A stretch of 64,000 nucleotides of DNA from Nocardioides baculatus (GCF_016735675.1 NZ_JAERSG010000001.1:992001-1056000), one strand, 5' to 3'. Counted from the stretch's first letter, positions 38,117-46,319 are shown. Made by a program: numbers and translations. Notes: generated from the sequence alone by a model not told the origin.

Positions 38117-39286
38117 ATGGCTGATGACGGCTTCAGGAACGACTGGGCGACCAAGGACTTCTACCAGGTCCTCGGCATCGCCCAGGACGCGAGCGCGGCC
38201 GACGTCAAGAAGGCCTACCGCAAGCTCGCCCGCGAGAACCACCCCGACTCCAACCCCGGCAACGCCGCCAAGCACGAGAAGTTCAAGGCGATCGCCGAGG
38301 CCTACGACGTCGTCGGTGACGACGCCAAGCGGAAGAAGTACGACGAGTTCCGCTCGCTCCAGTCCCGGGGCGGGTTCAACCCGGGCATGGGCGGCGGTGG
38401 CTTCCAGGGCGGTGGCTTCAACCTCGACGACCTGCTCCGCGAGCGGGGCGGTGGCGGTGGTCTCGGTGACATGTTCGGCGACCTCTTCGGCGGCGCCCAG
38501 CGGGGTCGCACTCAGCACCAGCAGCCCCGACCCCGCCGCGGCGCCGACGTCGAGAGCACGGCCACCATCGGGTTCACCGAGGCGCTCGACGGCGTCACGG
38601 TCTCGCTCCGGCTGACCTCCGACACGGCGTGCCCCACCTGCCAGGGCACGGGCGGCAAGCCCGGCACTCGGCCGCACATCTGCCCTCAGTGCGAGGGCGC
38701 GGGCTTCGTGGTGTCCGGCACCGGTGGCGCGTTCTCGATCAACGAGACCTGCCCCGGGTGTGGCGGGCGCCAGCTGGTGTACGACGAGGCGTGCCCGACC
38801 TGCCACGGCAGCGGGCGCGGCACGTCCGCCCGCACCATCCAGGCGCGGGTCCCGGCCGGGGTGAAGGACGGCGCGAGGATCCGGCTCAAGGGCAAGGGCT
38901 CGCCCGGCGACAACGGCGGTCCCGCGGGAGACCTCTTCGTCACGGTGAAGGTCGCGCCGCACCGCGTCTTCGGTCGCTCCGGCGACAACCTCACCCTCGA
39001 CGTGCCCGTCGCGTTCGACGAGGCGGCGCTCGGCGGCGAGGTGAAGATCCCGACCCTCGGCGGTCCGCCGGTGACGCTCAAGCTGCCGCCGGGCACGCCC
39101 AACGGACGCACCTTCCGGGTGCGGGGCAAGGGCGCCACCAAGAAGGACGGCTCCAAGGGCGACCTGCTCGCGACCGTGCAGGTGCAGGTGCCCGCCACGC
39201 TCGACCAGACGGCGCGCGAGGCCCTCGAGGCCTATCGTGCGGCCATGGCCGGTACGCCCCTGCGCGCAGGACTGTTCGACTCATGA
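38117..39286 (+). CDS. dnaJ: chaperone DnaJ (Hsp40)
   Basis: This 389-residue type-I Hsp40 starts at ATG 38117 after AGGGAGGAGG. The J domain is at about 10-75 with YRKLARENHPDSNPG (HPD motif); a Gly/Phe region follows (GGFNPGMGGGGFQGGGF); then four zinc-finger repeats CPTCQGTG, CPQCEGAG, CPGCGGRQ and CPTCHGSG. The third deviates from CxxCxGxG at its end. The C-terminal peptide-binding domain contains LDVPVAFDEAALGGEVKIPTL. It stimulates DnaK ATPase. The stop is followed by the junction repeat. Confidence 0.97.
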   Translation: MADDGFRNDWATKDFYQVLGIAQDASAADVKKAYRKLARENHPDSNPGNAAKHEKFKAIAEAYDVVGDDAKRKKYDEFRSLQSRGGFNPGMGGGGFQGGGFNLDDLLRERGGGGGLGDMFGDLFGGAQRGRTQHQQPRPRRGADVESTATIGFTEALDGVTVSLRLTSDTACPTCQGTGGKPGTRPHICPQCEGAGFVVSGTGGAFSINETCPGCGGRQLVYDEACPTCHGSGRGTSARTIQARVPAGVKDGARIRLKGKGSPGDNGGPAGDLFVTVKVAPHRVFGRSGDNLTLDVPVAFDEAALGGEVKIPTLGGPPVTLKLPPGTPNGRTFRVRGKGATKKDGSKGDLLATVQVQVPATLDQTAREALEAYRAAMAGTPLRAGLFDS

Positions 39287-39356
39287 GAACACCCCACGAC
39301 GTTCTTCGTCTCCCCCGCTTCGCTCCTCCGTCGCACAACGCCGCGGGGATCCCGAC
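39287..39356. repeat. intergenic repeat at dnaJ-hspR junction (short copy)
   Basis: The spacer begins just after the dnaJ stop (tcATGA) and ends at the hspR start (acATGA). It contains CACCCCACGACGTTCTTC, CCCCCGCTTCGCTCCTCC and AACGCCGCGGGGA, the same blocks as 3857-3989. Its ends are an imperfect inverted repeat: CCCCACGACGTT against AACGCCGCGGGG. The flanking ATGA copies look like a duplicated target inside a former stop/start overlap. Confidence 0.65.
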
Positions 39357-39779
39357 ATGAGCTCGCCGTTCGGAGCCCCCAGCCCCGAGGCCGCTGTGTA
39401 CGTCATCAGCGTCGCCGCGGAGCTGACCGGGCTGCACCCGCAGACCCTGCGCGCCTACGAGCGGATGGGCCTCATCGCGCCCGGTCGCACCGGTGGCGGC
39501 GGCCGGCGCTACTCCCACCGCGACCTCGAGCGGCTGCGCCAGATCGCCGACCTCACCAGCGCGGGCATCGGGATCGAGGGCGTCCGCCGGATCATGGCTC
39601 TCGAGCTCCAGGTCGACGCGCTGCGCGCCCGCAACGAGGAGCTGCAGGCCGAGGTCGAGGCGCTGCGCCACGGCCTCGCCGCCCGCGCCGCCGGCCAGTC
39701 GGCCATGCCCGCCAACAAGCTGCCGGTGCTGCACCAGTCCGTCGGCCAGTCCGTCGTCGTCTGGCGCCGCGGCACCTGA
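39357..39779 (+). CDS. hspR: heat-shock repressor HspR (MerR family)
   Basis: This 140-residue protein starts MSSPFGAPSPEAAVYVISVA. The MerR-type winged helix is VAAELTGLHPQTLRAYERMGLIAPGRTGGGGRRYSHRDLERL; the adjoining ADLTSAGIGIEGVRRIMALE matches HspR closely. A coiled-coil region LQVDALRARNEELQAEVEAL follows. HspR binds HAIR sequences; such sites precede dnaK (35444) and clpB (41918). The unusual 70-bp repeat before it replaces the expected overlap with dnaJ. Confidence 0.95.
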   Translation: MSSPFGAPSPEAAVYVISVAAELTGLHPQTLRAYERMGLIAPGRTGGGGRRYSHRDLERLRQIADLTSAGIGIEGVRRIMALELQVDALRARNEELQAEVEALRHGLAARAAGQSAMPANKLPVLHQSVGQSVVVWRRGT

Positions 39780-39817
39780 CGGCGACCACCGCTCCCACGG
39801 ATGTCCGCGCCGCCGCA

Positions 39818-39845
39818 TAGGGTCGGGGGCGTGATCACCCGATGA
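39818..39845 (+). promoter_or_regulatory. leaderless promoter with 4-codon mini-ORF ahead of the next gene
   Basis: TAGGGT (39818-39823) lies 7 nt before GTG 39831, the same spacing as the leaderless GNAT gene. But GTG-ATC-ACC-CGA is followed by TGA, and this stop overlaps ATG 39842 (ATGA). The transcript may thus begin with a tiny leader frame coupled to the 82-residue gene. Confidence 0.45.
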
Positions 39846-40090
39846 GCAAGATGGACAACCTGCGCGCGATGCGCGAGGCGAAGTACGCCGAGTCGCAGAA
39901 GCGTGCGGCCGCGGCCCCCGCCCGCCCGAAGGCGCCCGTGGCGCCGCCGGCCCCGGCGAAGACGGCAGGGGACCCCTTGGCCGAGGCGGTCGCATCGACC
40001 GACGAGGAGCTGTGCGGCCACCGCAACATGAGCGGTCGCACCTGCACGCGCGAGCGTGGCCACGCGGCCAAGAGCCACCGCTACAGCTAG
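39842..40090 (+). CDS. 82-residue basic protein with Cys/His C-terminus
   Basis: The product starts MSKMDNLRAMREAKYAESQK (basic helix), continues with an Ala/Pro-rich linker APARPKAPVAPPAPAK, and ends with ELCGHRNMSGRTCTRERGH followed by AAKSHRYS. Two Cys and three His in the last 25 residues could bind zinc. Similar small proteins with this tail occur in other actinobacteria as far as I recall, but no function is known to me. There is no ribosome site; see the leaderless mini-ORF before it. It is transcribed away from hspR's end and convergent with plsC. Confidence 0.75.
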   Translation: MSKMDNLRAMREAKYAESQKRAAAAPARPKAPVAPPAPAKTAGDPLAEAVASTDEELCGHRNMSGRTCTRERGHAAKSHRYS

Positions 40091-40104
40091 CCGGCGCGGT
40101 CGGC

Positions 40105-40869
40105 TCAGGCGCTGAGCGCCTCTTCCGGCACGCCGGTCGGGTGGGGCGCAGGCTCCTGGCGGAGCTCGGCGACCTGCGCCACCAGCACGGCCATCACCTC
40201 GTCCGCGACGCGGCGGACGGTCGCGTCGTCGACCGGTTGGTCGCCGCTGACGCCGGCGAGGCGTCGTACGTCGATGGGCGCGCCGACCGCGACCGCCACC
40301 CGCGGACGCAGGACGGTGTTGCGGAGCAGGCGGGCGACGATGCCGGTCCTGCCGACGACCTGCTGGGCGCCGACGAGGGCGACCGGTACGACGGGGGCGC
40401 CCGTGCGGAGCGCGAGCCGGACGGCGCCGGTCTTCGACCGCTCGGGCCAGTGCTGCGGGTCGCGGGTGATCCGCCCCTCGGGGAACAGCCCGACGGCCTC
40501 GCCGGCGTCGAGGGCCGTCGCGGCCGCGTCGAGCGAGCCGGCGGCCGAGGCCGTGCCGCGGAGCACGGGGATGAAGCCGAGCCGGCGGGCGAGCGGTCCG
40601 ACCAGGCCGGAGCGGAACACGCCACCGGTCGCCATCAGGCGCAGCGAGCGGCCCAGCCGTCGGCCGACGAGGGCGAGCAGGATCCCGTCGGCGAAGCTCG
40701 TGTGGTTGGCGACCACGATCACCGGTCCGTCGGGGAGCTCGGCGTCCGGGACCGCGCGGCGGGTGAGCTCGAGGCGGCTGACGGCGGAGACGACGGTGCC
40801 GAGGAGGCCGGCCGCGAAGGCGTAGAGAAGTGCGGCACGGAGACCGGGGCGCTGCCACGTGGGTTCCAT
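40105..40869 (-). CDS. 1-acyl-sn-glycerol-3-phosphate acyltransferase-like protein (PlsC family)
   Basis: This protein has about 254 residues from ATG 40869 (MEPTWQRPGLRAALLYAF); ATG 40887 is also possible. An N-terminal hydrophobic helix likely anchors it in the membrane. Motif I VVANHTSFAD (Asn-His-x4-Asp), motif II GFIPVLRG and motif III AVGLFPEGRITRD (FPEG) are those of PlsC-type acyltransferases, which move an acyl group onto lysophosphatidic acid or another alcohol. The genome probably has several such copies, so the exact acceptor is unclear. Confidence 0.88.
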   Translation of the reverse strand: MEPTWQRPGLRAALLYAFAAGLLGTVVSAVSRLELTRRAVPDAELPDGPVIVVANHTSFADGILLALVGRRLGRSLRLMATGGVFRSGLVGPLARRLGFIPVLRGTASAAGSLDAAATALDAGEAVGLFPEGRITRDPQHWPERSKTGAVRLALRTGAPVVPVALVGAQQVVGRTGIVARLLRNTVLRPRVAVAVGAPIDVRRLAGVSGDQPVDDATVRRVADEVMAVLVAQVAELRQEPAPHPTGVPEEALSA

Positions 40870-40917
40870 GCGCCGAGTGTCGTCCACCCGCGCCGCGTCG
40901 CGCGTGAGTATCCGGGT

Positions 40918-41703
40918 TCAGGTCCAGTGGCCCGGCCGGGCCAGGTCGTCGGGGAGGACTGTCGCGCCGTCGCCGACGGCCGCGTTGACCTGCGGCTGGG
41001 TGAGGAACAGGGAGCTCGCCAGGTCCGCACCACGGAGTTCGGCGCCGCGGAGGTCTGCGCCCAGCAGGTCGGCCTCGGTGAGGTCGCAGCCGGTGAGGTC
41101 CGCGCCGATCAGCAGGGCGCCGCGCAGCGAGCAACCGCGAAGGTCCCCGGTGATGCGCTTCCCGGCCAGGTCGCGGCGGGAGTGGTCGGCAGCGTCCGGC
41201 CAGCGTCGGCGTACGCGCACACTGGCGTGCGCGAGCAGCCGCCCGACCTGGTCGTGGACCTCGTCGAGGTCGACCGCGAGCAGGGTCTCGGGGTCGGCGG
41301 CGGTGAGCGTCTCGATCCGCCGGCGCGCCGCTGCGGCGTCGTCGTCGGGGCTGCGGCGAGCGACCTCGTCGAGGTGCACCAGCATCTCGTGCAGCAGCCG
41401 CATCACGGTGAGCACCGCGCCCATCTCGCCGCGGTTGCCGGCCTCGCGCCACGAGACGCCGGCGTAGGTGACCTGCGAGACCTGCTGGCCGGCGCCGAAG
41501 CACTCGAAGACCGTGCACCCGGGCCAGCCGTCCTCCCGCAGGGTGGTGTGGATGCCGCAGCGGTCGTCGTCGAGGAGGTTGAGGCAGGGCCGGCCGTTGG
41601 GCTTGTCGACGCCGAACCCCGCGTCGGCGGAGAAGGGGAGGAGCACGCAGCAGAGCGCGAAGCAGCTCGAGCAGTCAGACTTCAGCGTCCCCGGTGCAGC
41701 CAC
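40918..41703 (-). CDS. Cys-rich domain plus pentapeptide-repeat protein
   Basis: The 261-residue protein begins with a Cys-rich block of about 70 residues: CSSCFALCCVLLPFSADAGF, RPCLNL, DRCGIH, PGCTVFECFGAG; eight Cys at about 11, 14, 18, 19, 40, 49, 63 and 68. A helical middle part follows (LLHEMLVHLDEVARRS...), then pentapeptide repeats at about 175-235 (DLRGCSLRGALLIGADLTG, DLTEADLLGADLRG), which form a right-handed beta-helix. The Cys block could bind a metal or Fe-S cluster. I recall similar actinobacterial proteins, but no function. Confidence 0.78.
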   Translation of the reverse strand: MAAPGTLKSDCSSCFALCCVLLPFSADAGFGVDKPNGRPCLNLLDDDRCGIHTTLREDGWPGCTVFECFGAGQQVSQVTYAGVSWREAGNRGEMGAVLTVMRLLHEMLVHLDEVARRSPDDDAAAARRRIETLTAADPETLLAVDLDEVHDQVGRLLAHASVRVRRRWPDAADHSRRDLAGKRITGDLRGCSLRGALLIGADLTGCDLTEADLLGADLRGAELRGADLASSLFLTQPQVNAAVGDGATVLPDDLARPGHWT

Positions 41704-41727
41704 CGGAGGATGGTGTCATGCGACGGC

Positions 41728-41838
41728 TCAGTACCAGCTGTTCTGGATCGCGATCGCGTTCACCAGGCAGAGCGCGCCGAAGAGTGCAGCGATGATGCGG
41801 TTGTCGTCGAGGTACTTCGGCATCGTGAACAGGCCCAT
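41728..41838 (-). CDS. 36-residue single-span membrane microprotein (tentative)
   Basis: Reading from ATG 41838, the peptide MGLFTMPKYLDDNRIIAALF continues GALCLVNAIAIQNSWY: a short polar start and one hydrophobic helix (about 14-30). No ribosome site is visible; CACTCT 6 nt before the ATG could serve as a -10 box for a leaderless message. A start at the second Met (41823) would give 31 residues. It fills a gap between the pentapeptide gene and the clpB promoter and is divergent from clpB. It is reported as tentative, since composition alone supports it. Confidence 0.42.
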   Translation of the reverse strand: MGLFTMPKYLDDNRIIAALFGALCLVNAIAIQNSWY

Positions 41839-41917
41839 AGACCAAGAGTGCCCGGCTGTCCCAAGAATCAAACAATTGAAAAGTAAAGTCTTCCGCCGGT
41901 CGGCAAAGTTCCCCAGA

Positions 41918-41938
41918 GTTGAGGGGAATCGACTCAAC
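41918..41938. promoter_or_regulatory. HAIR-like HspR site upstream of clpB
   Basis: GTTGAGG-N7-ACTCAAC (41918-41938) keeps the TTGAG-N9-CTCAA core of the HspR repeat, as found before dnaK. It lies about 70 bp before the clpB start, consistent with the HspR regulon of Streptomyces and Mycobacterium, which includes clpB. Confidence 0.82.
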
Positions 41939-41959
41939 TTGTGGCGCGTTGGACCTGAT

Positions 41960-41976
41960 GGGACCACAGTGGTCCC
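41960..41976. promoter_or_regulatory. perfect palindrome between the HAIR site and clpB
   Basis: GGGACCACAGTGGTCCC (41960-41976) has 8-bp perfect arms around one base. It would lie in the clpB 5' leader or promoter; function unknown. Confidence 0.45.
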
Positions 41977-42006
41977 GGCCACGTGCTCGATCCAGGAGGA
42001 CCAGAG

Positions 42007-44589
42007 TTGAGTCAGTTCGGTGCCGAGAAGTTCACCACCCGCAGCCGCGCGGTGATCGAGGCCGCCCAGCTCGCCGCCACCACCGGTGGCAACGCCCACA
42101 CCGAGGCGATCCACCTGCTCGTCGCCCTCCTCCAGCAGGAGGACGGGTCCACCCGCAGCATGGTGATGAAGGCAGGTGTCGATCCGACCGACCTGCTCGC
42201 CCAGGCGGTCGCCGCCCAGCGCGCGCTGCCCAGCGCGACCGGGTCGACCGTCCAGCAGCCCAGCGCCTCCGCGGCGCTCACGCGCGTGCTCGCCTCCTCG
42301 CTCGACCTGGCGGGCTCGATGAAGGACGACTACGTCGCCACCGACCACCTGCTCGTCGCGCTCGCGACCGTCGAGTCGTCGGCGCAGAAGGTGCTCACCG
42401 ACGCCGGCCTCACCGCGGCCGGGCTGCGGGAGGCCATCACGGCCGTCCGCGGCAACCGCCGGGTGACCAGCGAGGCCGCCGAGGCGTCGTACGAGTCACT
42501 GGACAAGTACTCCGTCGACCTCACCCGGGCGGCGGAGGACGGCCGGCTCGACCCCGTCATCGGCCGCGACGCCGAGATCCGCCGGGTCGTGCAGGTGCTG
42601 TCGCGTCGGACGAAGAACAACCCCGTCCTGATCGGCGAGCCCGGTGTCGGCAAGACCGCCGTCGTCGAGGGGCTCGCGCAGCGCGTGGTCGCCGGCGACG
42701 TCCCCGACTCGCTCAAGGGCCGACGCGTCCTGTCGCTCGACCTGGCCGCGATGGTGGCCGGTGCGAAGTACCGCGGCGAGTTCGAGGAGCGGCTCAAGGC
42801 CGTGCTGGAGGAGATCAAGGACGCCGGCGGACAGGTCATCACGTTCATCGACGAGCTGCACACGGTCGTCGGCGCGGGCGCCGGTGGCGACTCCGCGATG
42901 GACGCCGGCAACATGCTCAAGCCGATGCTCGCGCGCGGCGAGCTGCACATGATCGGCGCCACGACGCTCGACGAGTACCGCGAGCGGATCGAGAAGGACC
43001 CGGCGCTGGAGCGCCGCTTCCAGCAGGTCTTCGTCGGTGAGCCCACGGTCGAGGACACGATCCAGATCCTGCGCGGCATCCAGGAGAAGTACGAGGCGCA
43101 CCACGGCGTACGCATCACCGACGCCGCGCTCGTCGCCGCCGCGACGCTGTCCGACCGCTACATCACCGGTCGCCAGCTGCCCGACAAGGCGATCGACCTC
43201 ATCGACGAGGCGTCGTCCCGCCTGCGGATGGAGCACGAGTCCTCGCCCGAGGAGATCGACCAGCTCCGGCGCCAGGTCGAGCGGCTCAAGATGGAGGAGT
43301 TCGCGCTCGCCAAGGAGACCGACGCCGCGTCGGTCGAGCGGCTCGACACGCTGCGCCGCGACCTCGCCGACCGCGAGGAGGAGCTGCGCGGGCTCGAGGT
43401 GCGGTGGGAGCGCGAGAAGGACCAGCTCCAGGGCGAGGGTGAGCTGCGGCGCCAGCTCGACCAGCTCAAGATCGAGGCCGAGAAGAAGCTGCGCGAGGGC
43501 GACCTCGCGGGGGCTTCGGAGATCAACTACGCCAAGATCCCCGAGCTCGAGAAGCAGATCGCCGAGGTCGAGAAGGCCGAGGCCGTCGACCTCGAGCCGC
43601 TCGTCGGCGAGGAGGTCGGTGCCGAGCAGATCGCCGACGTCGTCGAGGCGTGGACCGGGATCCCCACCGGCAAGATGCTGCAGGGCGAGACCGCCAAGCT
43701 CCTCGAGATGGAGTCGGTCATCGGCGAGCGGCTCATCGGGCAGCGCGCGGCCGTGACCGCGGTCAGCGACGCCGTACGCCGCTCGCGCGCCGGGATCGCC
43801 GACCCCAACCGGCCGACCGGGTCGTTCCTCTTCCTCGGGCCGACCGGCACCGGCAAGACCGAGCTCGCGAAGTCGCTGGCCGACTTCCTCTTCGACGACG
43901 AGCGGGCGATCGTCCGCATCGACATGAGCGAGTACAGCGAGAAGCACTCGGTGTCGCGGCTCGTCGGTGCCCCTCCCGGCTACGTCGGCTACGACGAGGG
44001 CGGCCAGCTGACCGAGGCCGTACGACGTCGCCCCTACAGCGTCGTGCTGCTGGACGAGGTCGAGAAGGCGCACCCGGAGGTGTTCGACATCCTGCTGCAG
44101 GTGCTCGACGACGGCCGGCTCACCGACGGGCAGGGCCGCACGGTCGACTTCCGCAACACGCTGCTGATCCTCACCTCCAACCTCGGCTCGAACTTCCTGG
44201 TCGACCCGTCGCTGGCGCCCGAGGTGAAGCACGAGTCGGTGATGGGCGTCGTGCGGGCGCACTTCAAGCCGGAGTTCCTCAACCGGCTCGACGAGGTCGT
44301 GATGTTCGACGCGCTGTCGAAGGACGACCTGGCCCGCATCGTCGACCTGCAGCTCGCGCTGCTCGAGCAGCGGCTCGCGGTCCGGCGGATCACCATCTCG
44401 GTGACCGACGCCGCGCGCGCCTGGCTCGCCGACACCGGCTACGACCCGGCCTACGGCGCACGGCCGCTGCGGCGGCTGATCCAGTCCGCCATCGGCGACC
44501 CGCTCGCGCGGAGCCTGATCGCCGGCGAGGTGACCGACGGCGGTTCGGTGACGGTCGACGTCGGTGAGGACGGGCTGGTCCTCCGCTGA
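42007..44589 (+). CDS. clpB: ATP-dependent disaggregase ClpB (Hsp100)
   Basis: This 860-residue protein starts at TTG 42007 ([20 protein letters not shown]), because AGGAGG at 41995-42000 is well spaced for it and the family N-terminus aligns there. Clp N-domain repeats occupy about 1-150. NBD1 has [15 protein letters not shown] (about 210) and [14 protein letters not shown]; the coiled-coil middle domain (about 400-525) distinguishes ClpB from ClpC; NBD2 has [14 protein letters not shown] (about 611). It works with DnaK to rescue aggregated proteins. The HAIR-like site upstream and the two-part hairpin after its stop frame a single-gene transcript. Confidence 0.97.
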   Translation: MSQFGAEKFTTRSRAVIEAAQLAATTGGNAHTEAIHLLVALLQQEDGSTRSMVMKAGVDPTDLLAQAVAAQRALPSATGSTVQQPSASAALTRVLASSLDLAGSMKDDYVATDHLLVALATVESSAQKVLTDAGLTAAGLREAITAVRGNRRVTSEAAEASYESLDKYSVDLTRAAEDGRLDPVIGRDAEIRRVVQVLSRRTKNNPVLIGEPGVGKTAVVEGLAQRVVAGDVPDSLKGRRVLSLDLAAMVAGAKYRGEFEERLKAVLEEIKDAGGQVITFIDELHTVVGAGAGGDSAMDAGNMLKPMLARGELHMIGATTLDEYRERIEKDPALERRFQQVFVGEPTVEDTIQILRGIQEKYEAHHGVRITDAALVAAATLSDRYITGRQLPDKAIDLIDEASSRLRMEHESSPEEIDQLRRQVERLKMEEFALAKETDAASVERLDTLRRDLADREEELRGLEVRWEREKDQLQGEGELRRQLDQLKIEAEKKLREGDLAGASEINYAKIPELEKQIAEVEKAEAVDLEPLVGEEVGAEQIADVVEAWTGIPTGKMLQGETAKLLEMESVIGERLIGQRAAVTAVSDAVRRSRAGIADPNRPTGSFLFLGPTGTGKTELAKSLADFLFDDERAIVRIDMSEYSEKHSVSRLVGAPPGYVGYDEGGQLTEAVRRRPYSVVLLDEVEKAHPEVFDILLQVLDDGRLTDGQGRTVDFRNTLLILTSNLGSNFLVDPSLAPEVKHESVMGVVRAHFKPEFLNRLDEVVMFDALSKDDLARIVDLQLALLEQRLAVRRITISVTDAARAWLADTGYDPAYGARPLRRLIQSAIGDPLARSLIAGEVTDGGSVTVDVGEDGLVLR

Positions 44590-44600
44590 GTGGGGACTGA

Positions 44601-44658
44601 CGTGTGGGAGTCACCGCTGGAGCGGTGACTCCCACACGATTGGGCCGTTGCAACGGCC
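44601..44658 (+). terminator. two-part terminator-like repeat after clpB
   Basis: A perfect 18-bp stem (44601-44618 with 44621-44638) starts 12 nt after the clpB stop; each arm holds GGGAGTCACCGC or its complement. Four bases later stands the perfect palindrome GGCCGTTGCAACGGCC (44643-44658). The same design recurs at 63938-63997 after another stop codon. Confidence 0.75.
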
Positions 44659-44691
44659 GGTCCGCGCAAGACTCCGCACACCTGAGGGTCG

Positions 44692-45165
44692 TCAGGCGGG
44701 GCCGTCCCAGTCCCAGCGGGGCATCGGGAGGTCGGCGGGGACGTCGTCGGCCGAGCCCGGCCAGGCCTGGAACGGCCCGAGCGCCGCCCAGGTGACGTAG
44801 TCGGTGAGGGCCGTGCGGAGTCGCGGGTCGTCGGGCACGCCCGCCTCGTCGAAGCTGTCGACGACGCACCGCACGAAGCGCGGGCTCGCCTCCTTCATGT
44901 AGTCGCCCTCGGCCGCGTGGAGTCGCTGCACGTGGGACTCGCTGCCGTCCATCGCCCCGGTGTAGGTCGCCGGTCCGCCCAGTGCCTCGGCCCAGTAGGC
45001 GGCCAGCCTCGTCGTGTGCTCGGGGTGGTTGTCGTCGTGGGAGAACGGGTGGTTGAGCAGCTCGTCGGCCAGGCAGCGCTCGTGGGTCGCCTCGGCCAGG
45101 CGCACGAAGACCTCCATGCCGCCGGTCGCCTCGTAGATCGTGGTCACGTCTCGATCGTCGTACAC
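44692..45165 (-). CDS. group II truncated haemoglobin (trHbO-like)
   Basis: This 157-residue protein starts MYDDRDVTTIYEATGGMEVF. The 2-on-2 globin pattern is visible: TIYEATGGMEVFVRLAEATH (helices A/B), LADELLNHPFSHDD, RLAAYWAEALGGPATYTGAMDG (helix E and loop), SHVQRLHAAEGD with the likely proximal His F8, and YVTWAALGPF with the Trp common in group II. Such globins bind O2 or NO or protect against oxidative stress. The C-terminus is longer than usual (PADLPMPRWDWDGPA). It is divergent from the secreted protein gene across a repeat copy. Confidence 0.9.
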   Translation of the reverse strand: MYDDRDVTTIYEATGGMEVFVRLAEATHERCLADELLNHPFSHDDNHPEHTTRLAAYWAEALGGPATYTGAMDGSESHVQRLHAAEGDYMKEASPRFVRCVVDSFDEAGVPDDPRLRTALTDYVTWAALGPFQAWPGSADDVPADLPMPRWDWDGPA

Positions 45166-45176
45166 ATCTCTCCGTC

Positions 45177-45266
45177 GGTCGAGAAGGGCGCCCTGCGCCC
45201 GTCACGAGACCCGTCTCCCGCGTGACGGGGTTTCGTGACGGGACTTCGTCCCTCCTCAACCAGCGG
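45177..45266. repeat. palindromic intergenic repeat, divergent copy
   Basis: This degenerate copy runs from GGTCGAGAAGGGCGCCCTGC through CCGTCACGAGACC, TTTCGTGACGGG and CTCAACCAGCGG. The order and core words match the copies at 46335-46427 and 54260-54357. It occupies most of the 173-bp region between the globin and the secreted protein genes. Confidence 0.6.
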
Positions 45267-45338
45267 TGTGTGTGGCAGGGTCGGGGCCACGCGCCCGGGT
45301 CTCTCGGAACTCCCGGGCACTTCTCTCGGGAGCACCAC

Positions 45339-46319
45339 ATGCATCGAACGACCATGTCCGCGCGCGCCCGCGCCGGCCGCCGTACCCTCGCCGCGACGCT
45401 CGTCGCGCTGCTCGTCGGAGTCCTGGCGCTGACGGCCGCCGCACCCGCCCAGGCGGCCAGCGCGTGGCCGATCACCAAGGCCGGGCAGCCGCGCAACAAC
45501 AACGCGATGGCCCTGCAGTACCTCCTGACCGCCCGGGGCTACCCGACGACCGCGGACGGCGTCTTCGGCAGCGGCACGACGGCCAACCTCCAGTCCTTCC
45601 AGTCGGCGCAGGGGATCTCGCCCGTCGACGGCATCGCCGGCAGCGGCACCTGGCCGCGGCTGGTCATCCAGGTCGCGCAGGGCTCGGCCGACACCAACGC
45701 GGTGAAGGCCGCGCAGACGCAGCTCAACAAGTACGGCGCGAACCTCGTCGTGGACGGCGTCTTCGGCTCGCGCACCCGCGCGTCCGTCGTCCAGTTCCAG
45801 GCCAACCGCGGCCTGTCGCAGACCGGCACCGTCGACCTCGCGACCTGGCAGGAGCTGCTCGGCTGGAGCCAGACCTACGACCAGACGCTCTGCTACGTCA
45901 CCGGCGGCTCGACCGCGTCATCGCTGATCCCGGCGCAGGTCGACAACGTGCAGCGGATCCTCACCGCGACCCGCAACGCCGGCGGCAACCGCAACGCGCA
46001 GATCATCGCGCTGATGACGGCGATGCAGGAGTCTCGCCTCTGCAACATCCAGTTCGGCGACCGCGACTCGCTCGGCCTCTTCCAGCAGCGGCCGAGCCAG
46101 GGCTGGTGCAGCGGCGGTACGGCCTGCGTCAACCCGACGTACGCCACGCAGGGCTTCCTCGGCGTCTCGGCCTACACGACCAACCCCGGCCTCTTCGACA
46201 TCTCCGGCTGGGAGACGATGGGCAAGACCTACGCCGCCGACAAGGTGCAGCGCTCCTGCTGCCCGACGGCGTACGCCCAGTGGGAGTCGATGGCCACGAC
46301 GCTGGCCGACACCTACTGA
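45339..46319 (+). CDS. secreted peptidoglycan-binding protein with lysozyme-like C-terminus
   Basis: From ATG 45339 (MHRTTMSARARAGRRTLAAT) the protein has 326 residues, with a Sec signal cleaved near AAPAQAAS. Two PG_binding_1 domains follow: AMALQYLLTARGYPTTADGV (about 60-110) and AAQTQLNKYGANLVVDGV (about 125-175). The C-terminal part has IALMTAMQESRLCNIQFGDR and DSLGLFQQRPSQGW, which resemble the catalytic-Glu region of lytic-transglycosylase/lysozyme folds, with paired Cys for disulfides. It is probably a cell-wall hydrolase or binding protein. GGGAGCACCAC precedes the start. Confidence 0.87.
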   Translation: MHRTTMSARARAGRRTLAATLVALLVGVLALTAAAPAQAASAWPITKAGQPRNNNAMALQYLLTARGYPTTADGVFGSGTTANLQSFQSAQGISPVDGIAGSGTWPRLVIQVAQGSADTNAVKAAQTQLNKYGANLVVDGVFGSRTRASVVQFQANRGLSQTGTVDLATWQELLGWSQTYDQTLCYVTGGSTASSLIPAQVDNVQRILTATRNAGGNRNAQIIALMTAMQESRLCNIQFGDRDSLGLFQQRPSQGWCSGGTACVNPTYATQGFLGVSAYTTNPGLFDISGWETMGKTYAADKVQRSCCPTAYAQWESMATTLADTY

